From: UBA5314 sp964635975
GTDB lineage: Bacteria; Bacillota; Syntrophomonadia; Syntrophomonadales; Syntrophomonadaceae
Length of the DNA stretch: 64,000 nucleotides
Direction: 5' to 3'
Assembly: GCA_964635975.1 (NCBI GenBank)
Contig: CAZWPO010000017.1
Span: 1-64,000, forward strand
The translations under genes were made by a program, and so were the position numbers. A model generated the notes under the pieces. The model was not told where the DNA came from, did no database searches, and saw only the letters and a program-made list of their open reading frames with translations. This document shows, one piece after another, positions 60,052-64,000 of this stretch (the stretch's first letter is position 1; every line of letters starts with the position of its first letter).

Positions 60052-60888
60052 ATGGTAGATTTCTTAATCGAACATTGGTTTATAACAGCGGTTATTATTG
60101 CAATCGTGATATACGTTTTAAATTCGGAAGGTTCATCTCGCCAGAGCTTTGAGCAACGCCAGTTGAATGATATAAAATTTAGAGCTGATTATTTACGCAA
60201 AGCAGAAATTGGAAAACTAATTGAATTTAAATTGACAAAGATTCATAATTTGCTCTTACTATCTCCATCTGACTTTCAAGATGCGGTTATTCACATGTAT
60301 TCTGAGCTAGGTTATGAAGTAACTCATCCCCTTCATATCAATAACAAGGGTAAGAATGCAATACTCATAAAGGATGGAAAGAAGTACTTAGTCGAATGCA
60401 AACGTTGGGATTTGGCTAAAAAGGTTGGCCGACCTGACCTAATGAAGTTTTTTGCAGCAATTAAGGAAGAAAGAGCTGAAAAGGGATTTTTAATAACAAC
60501 TGGACAATTCACAAGTACCGCCTATGAATATGCTTCTAAAAACCAAATTGAGCTGGTTGATGGATACAAACTTGTAGATTTAATGAAAACTACTTTTCAC
60601 GAAAAGGTTGATGATATTCAGATCAAGCTTATGTGCCAACAGTGCGGTGATATAGTTAATTTTAATCTTTCGGATGAAGGGACTGCTGGATTATGTAAGA
60701 AAGGCCATCAAGTAGAATTTAAGCTAAAATCTTGGGAGCTATCACCATCAGAGCTAAAGATTAGGCAATATTGTCCAAGGTGCGGTGGCACGCTTAAACT
60801 TCGGACTGGTAAATACGGTGAATTTTGGGGTTGCAGCAATTTTAATAAAAGAAATAGATGTACATATACTAAACCGATAAATAAGTAA
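60052..60888 (+). CDS. Mrr-like restriction endonuclease-fold protein with N-terminal helix and zinc fingers
   Basis: A 278-residue protein. A hydrophobic helix (about 8-24, WFITAVIIAIVIYVL) could anchor it in the membrane. The PD-(D/E)xK Mrr domain (about 70-180) has the E115-x-K117 pair in KKYLVECKRW and the following EKGFLITTGQFT block. The usual Asp of GxD is replaced by N102 in GKNAILI, so catalysis may be impaired. Two Cys clusters follow: C195/C198/C215 and a topoisomerase-type C241/C244/C261/C270. It may restrict modified DNA or act in defence. It lies between a tRNA gene and hsdR. Confidence 0.8.
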   Translation: MVDFLIEHWFITAVIIAIVIYVLNSEGSSRQSFEQRQLNDIKFRADYLRKAEIGKLIEFKLTKIHNLLLLSPSDFQDAVIHMYSELGYEVTHPLHINNKGKNAILIKDGKKYLVECKRWDLAKKVGRPDLMKFFAAIKEERAEKGFLITTGQFTSTAYEYASKNQIELVDGYKLVDLMKTTFHEKVDDIQIKLMCQQCGDIVNFNLSDEGTAGLCKKGHQVEFKLKSWELSPSELKIRQYCPRCGGTLKLRTGKYGEFWGCSNFNKRNRCTYTKPINK

Positions 60889-60944
60889 AAATACACCAGA
60901 GAGAACTAAATTAGCCAATTTTAATATGCGTACGGAGTTTAATC

Positions 60945-63701
60945 ATGAACCAAAATCCGGAGCAAAGTGCAAGAGACAATATAGACAAGCAGCTCAGGGA
61001 ATGCGGGTGGTTGATTCAAGATATGAAGGGAATCAGACTGCAGGCAGGCTTGGGTGTTGCTGTACGCGAGTATCCCACTGATCAGGGTCCAGCTGATTAC
61101 ATTCTCTTCGTTGAGGGCAAGCCGGTCGGAGTTATTGAGGCTAAACGTGAAGATTCTGGATTTAAACTGACTACAGTTGAGGAACAGTCAGGCAAATATG
61201 CAGCCAGCAAATTAAAATATCTAAATAATGAACCTCTGCCCTTCATATATGAAAGCACCGGTGTGATTACTCACTTCACCGACTGCCGTGATCCAAAACC
61301 CAGAGCCCGAGAAATCTTTACCTTCCACCAACCCGAAACCCTCCGGGACTGGCATAGAGCTAAAAAATCTTTACGCCAGAGCCTGCAAAACCTGCCTCTG
61401 CTTGATAACCAGGGTTTTCGTGAATGCCAGGTGAATGCCATTGCCAATTTGGATATTTCGTTTAAAGACAATCGTCCCCGGGCCCTGGTTCAGATGGCTA
61501 CCGGAGCCGGAAAAACCTTTACTGCTATTACAGCAATTTACCGTTTGCTGAAATTTGCCAATGTTAAACGGGTTCTTTTCCTGGTGGATACCAGAAACCT
61601 AGGAGAACAGGCTGAGCAAGAATTCATGGCCTACCTTCCTAATGATGACAACCGCAAATTTACCGAGCTTTATAATGTTCAGCGTCTAAAATCCAGCTAT
61701 GTGGCTACCGACAGCCAGGTCTGCATCAGCACCATTCAGCGCCTCTACTCGATTCTTAAGGGAGAGGAGCTAGAAGAGTCCGCCGAGGAGAATAACCCCG
61801 CTGAGTCCCGCTGGAATAAACGAGAGCCGGTGCCGGTAGTATATAACCCCAGACTCCCTATTGAGTTCTTTGACGTAGTGATAATCGATGAATGCCACCG
61901 CAGCATTTATAATCTCTGGAAGCAGGTATTGGATTATTTCGATGCCTTTTTAATCGGACTAACTGCAACCCCTGACCAGCGCACCTTTGGCTTCTTCAAC
62001 CAGAATGTGGTCAGCGAGTATACCCATGAAGAAGCGGTAGCTGATGGAGTTAATGTTGGGTATGAAGTCTTTATCATAGAGACCGAAATCAGCAGAAAAG
62101 GCTCCGCTATCTGGCAGGGAGAATGGGTAGATCGGCGCGAGAAGCTTTCCCGCAGGAAACGGTGGGAACAATTAGATGAGGACTTTTCGTATAGCGGCAA
62201 GGATCTGGATAAAGAAGTTGTCAATCCAAGCCAGATCCGAGCAGTTGTCCGGACTTTCAAGGAAAGGTTGTCTGAGATCTTTCCGGATAGAAAAGAGGTG
62301 CCAAAGACTCTGATATTTGCCAAGGACGATAGCCATGCTGATGATATCATCCAAATTGTCAGAGAGGATTTCGCTGAAAGCAATCAGTTCTGCAAGAAGG
62401 TTACTTATAAAACAGAGGAAGATCCGAAGTCGATCTTGGCGCAATTTCGTAATGATTATTATCCCCGCATTGCCGTAACGGTAGATATGATCGCTACCGG
62501 TACTGATGTGCGCCCCTTGGAATGCTTGATTTTCATGCGCGATGTTAAGAGCAAGAACTACTTCGAGCAGATGAAAGGCCGCGGGACCAGGATTATTACT
62601 CTGGATGATTTGCGTAAGGTGACACCTTCGGCCACCTATACCAAAGACCATTTTGTCATCATTGATGCCGTGGGTGTGACCAAATCCACTAAGACTGATA
62701 GCCGCCCTCTGGACCGCAAGCCCGGTGTGCCGTTAAAAGACCTATTGACTGCCGTAGCGGTAGGTGCGCGCGATGAAGATCTTTTTACTACCCTGGCCGG
62801 ACGCCTGGCTCGATTGGAGCAGATACTAACACCTCAAGAAAAGGAGCAGTTTTCGGAAAAAGCCCATGGCAAGAGTATAAACCAGGTGGTAAAAGCCTTG
62901 CTGGGCGCTTACGATCCAGACGCCGTTGAGAGCCGAGCCCTGTCTGATCTTGTGCTTCCGCCTAACCAGTCGCCTGGAGAAGCACAGCTGTCGGCAGCAC
63001 AGGAGACGCTTATAAAGATCGCTGCCGCACCATTTTCGGGAGAGCTAAATGCCTTTATAGAAAACGTTCGCAAGATTCATGAACAGGTTATAGATAATAC
63101 TAACATCGATACGGTAGAATTTGCTGGGTGGGATATAGAAGTTAAGGACAAAGCATTTGAGCTTCTGCAGGATTTTAAATCCTATCTGGAGGCTCATAAG
63201 GATGAGATTACCGCCCTGCAAATTTATTATAGCCAGCCCTATCGCCGGCGAGAGATAACGGAGAAGATGATAAAAGAAGTACTGAACCTGATTAAAGCAG
63301 ACAAGCCGGCTCTTGCCCCTTTGCGGGTCTGGAAAGCCTACGAACAGCTTGATAACACAAGCAGAAGCTCTCCTAAAACTGAGCTTACTGCCCTGGTAGC
63401 TTTGATAAGGCGGGTGATCGGAATTGATGAAGTCCTTACCCCATATGACAAGACCGTGGACCGCAATTTCCAGGATTGGATCTTTAAGAAGCATGCCGGG
63501 GCTGGAGAAAAATTCACGGAGGAACAGATGGCCTGGCTGCGCATGATGAAGGACCAAATAGCGATTTCATTCCACTTGGAAAGAGAAGATTTCGATTACG
63601 ATCCATTCAATGCCCAGGGCGGCCTCGGAAAAGCCTGGCAGCTTTTCGGGGATAAAACGGATGAGATTATTCAAGAGTTGAATGAGGTATTGGTGGCTTA
63701 G
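60945..63701 (+). CDS. hsdR: Type I restriction enzyme R subunit (HsdR)
   Basis: A 918-residue translocase/nuclease. The N-terminal PD-ExK nuclease is intact: D51 (GPADYILF), E65 and K67 (VIEAKRED). The DEAD-like motor has Walker A ATGAGKT (185-191), DECH (315-318) and further motifs, including LIGLTATPDQRT and the Q-x-x-G-R-G/T-R box (QMKGRGTRI). The C-terminal part resembles the EcoEI_R_C domain (LAGRLARLEQILTPQEKEQF). It needs HsdM and HsdS to act. HsdS follows 4 bp later; HsdM is not within the window. Confidence 0.95.
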   Translation: MNQNPEQSARDNIDKQLRECGWLIQDMKGIRLQAGLGVAVREYPTDQGPADYILFVEGKPVGVIEAKREDSGFKLTTVEEQSGKYAASKLKYLNNEPLPFIYESTGVITHFTDCRDPKPRAREIFTFHQPETLRDWHRAKKSLRQSLQNLPLLDNQGFRECQVNAIANLDISFKDNRPRALVQMATGAGKTFTAITAIYRLLKFANVKRVLFLVDTRNLGEQAEQEFMAYLPNDDNRKFTELYNVQRLKSSYVATDSQVCISTIQRLYSILKGEELEESAEENNPAESRWNKREPVPVVYNPRLPIEFFDVVIIDECHRSIYNLWKQVLDYFDAFLIGLTATPDQRTFGFFNQNVVSEYTHEEAVADGVNVGYEVFIIETEISRKGSAIWQGEWVDRREKLSRRKRWEQLDEDFSYSGKDLDKEVVNPSQIRAVVRTFKERLSEIFPDRKEVPKTLIFAKDDSHADDIIQIVREDFAESNQFCKKVTYKTEEDPKSILAQFRNDYYPRIAVTVDMIATGTDVRPLECLIFMRDVKSKNYFEQMKGRGTRIITLDDLRKVTPSATYTKDHFVIIDAVGVTKSTKTDSRPLDRKPGVPLKDLLTAVAVGARDEDLFTTLAGRLARLEQILTPQEKEQFSEKAHGKSINQVVKALLGAYDPDAVESRALSDLVLPPNQSPGEAQLSAAQETLIKIAAAPFSGELNAFIENVRKIHEQVIDNTNIDTVEFAGWDIEVKDKAFELLQDFKSYLEAHKDEITALQIYYSQPYRRREITEKMIKEVLNLIKADKPALAPLRVWKAYEQLDNTSRSSPKTELTALVALIRRVIGIDEVLTPYDKTVDRNFQDWIFKKHAGAGEKFTEEQMAWLRMMKDQIAISFHLEREDFDYDPFNAQGGLGKAWQLFGDKTDEIIQELNEVLVA

Positions 63702-63704
63702 CAG

Positions 63705-64000
63705 ATGGCAATTAATATTTTAGGCGATAGTTTTTCGCCACAGTGGCGCTTATGCGAACTTTCAGACATATCAGAAATAACGATGGGCCAATCCCCTTCT
63801 TCAAGTACCTATAATTATGAGGGTATAGGCTTGCCATTCTTTCAAGGTAAAGCAGAATTTTCTGATATTCACCCAATAGTTGAGAAATGGTGTAACCAAC
63901 CCAATAAAATTGCTGAACCTGATGATATTTTGCTATCCGTTAGAGCGCCGGTTGGTTCAGTTAATATTGCCGATCAAACATGTTGCATAGGCCGTGGTTT
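63705..64000 (+). CDS. hsdS: Type I restriction specificity subunit (HsdS), 5' part (cut by window edge)
   Basis: About 98 residues are visible from the ATG at 63705. SISEITMGQSPSSSTYNYEG-like and the block LPFFQGKAEFSDIHPIVEKW plus DDILLSVRAPVGSVNIADQTCC are typical of HsdS target-recognition domains. The gene starts 4 bp after hsdR's stop. The rest lies outside the window, so specificity and hsdM order are unknown. Confidence 0.92.
   Translation, partial: MAINILGDSFSPQWRLCELSDISEITMGQSPSSSTYNYEGIGLPFFQGKAEFSDIHPIVEKWCNQPNKIAEPDDILLSVRAPVGSVNIADQTCCIGRG

Noticed and set aside
1..64000. CRISPR arrays, rRNA genes, prophage or complete insertion sequences
   Set aside because: No regularly spaced repeats of CRISPR type, no rRNA, and no transposase, integrase or phage structural gene was recognised.

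Overview
The window reads as chromosomal DNA of an anaerobic, probably syntrophic member of the Bacillota (Clostridia; Syntrophomonadaceae-like is my best guess). The inference rests on a beta-oxidation/butyrate-type operon (3-hydroxybutyryl-CoA dehydrogenase, thiolase, acyl-CoA dehydrogenase, two CoA-transferases) under a sigma-54 activator, many Fe-S flavoproteins, strong AGGAGG-type ribosome binding sites, frequent TTG/GTG starts, and Firmicute markers such as YtaF, DUF1540, a SigW-like sigma factor and stalk-domain surface proteins. The genus cannot be fixed from sequence alone.

Layout. 1-3.9 kb (minus): a redox module of a GlcD-like FAD/Fe-S oxidase followed by two glutamate-synthase-like FMN/Fe-S proteins. 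4.0-8.8 kb: a metalloid/thiol cluster with arsM plus a cysteine-rich MarR regulator (minus), two DGC-domain proteins (minus), and a divergent arsR - redox thioredoxin - permease operon (plus). A 69-bp remnant of the permease gene lies downstream of arsM. 8.8-12.4 kb: a flavodoxin-fold reductase, a TtcA-like tRNA thiolase and a secreted stalk-domain protein. 12.6-20.4 kb (minus): the beta-oxidation operon, a sigma-54 type promoter and its PAS-AAA+-HTH activator. 21-28 kb: an orphan ABC ATPase, then a second sigma-54 unit (thiolase-like protein, UbiD, BsdD-like subunit, UbiX) with a promoter, two matching palindromes and a CBS-PAS-PAS-AAA+-HTH activator.

28-40 kb: a MOT1-type molybdate/sulfate permease, a Mug-like DNA glycosylase, a fibronectin/stalk surface protein, a PQQ-type propeller, DUF1540, a BcsA-like glycosyltransferase, a 58-aa gene, then a plus-strand run of a membrane PilZ protein, an acidic membrane protein, a PRC-barrel protein with an 18-unit Gly-Asn linker, and a VanW protein. 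This looks like cell-envelope or exopolymer biology. 40-50 kb holds TypA, a bactofilin-like membrane protein, a zinc-ribbon protein, a structured intergenic element, an MFS exporter, an LhgO-like oxidoreductase, CDGSH, nitroreductase and MBL-fold proteins.

50-59.5 kb (minus) is a housekeeping stretch: signal peptidase I, a family 5 solute-binding protein, lytic transglycosylase, coaE, ytaF, fpg (apparently starting at ATT), polA, and an anti-sigma/sigma pair. A tRNA-Leu(CAA) with a consensus promoter marks the border of a restriction locus (Mrr-like nuclease, HsdR, HsdS start) that runs off the right edge. The two sigma-54 units are the most coherent regulatory discoveries. No CRISPR array, rRNA, prophage or complete insertion sequence was seen.
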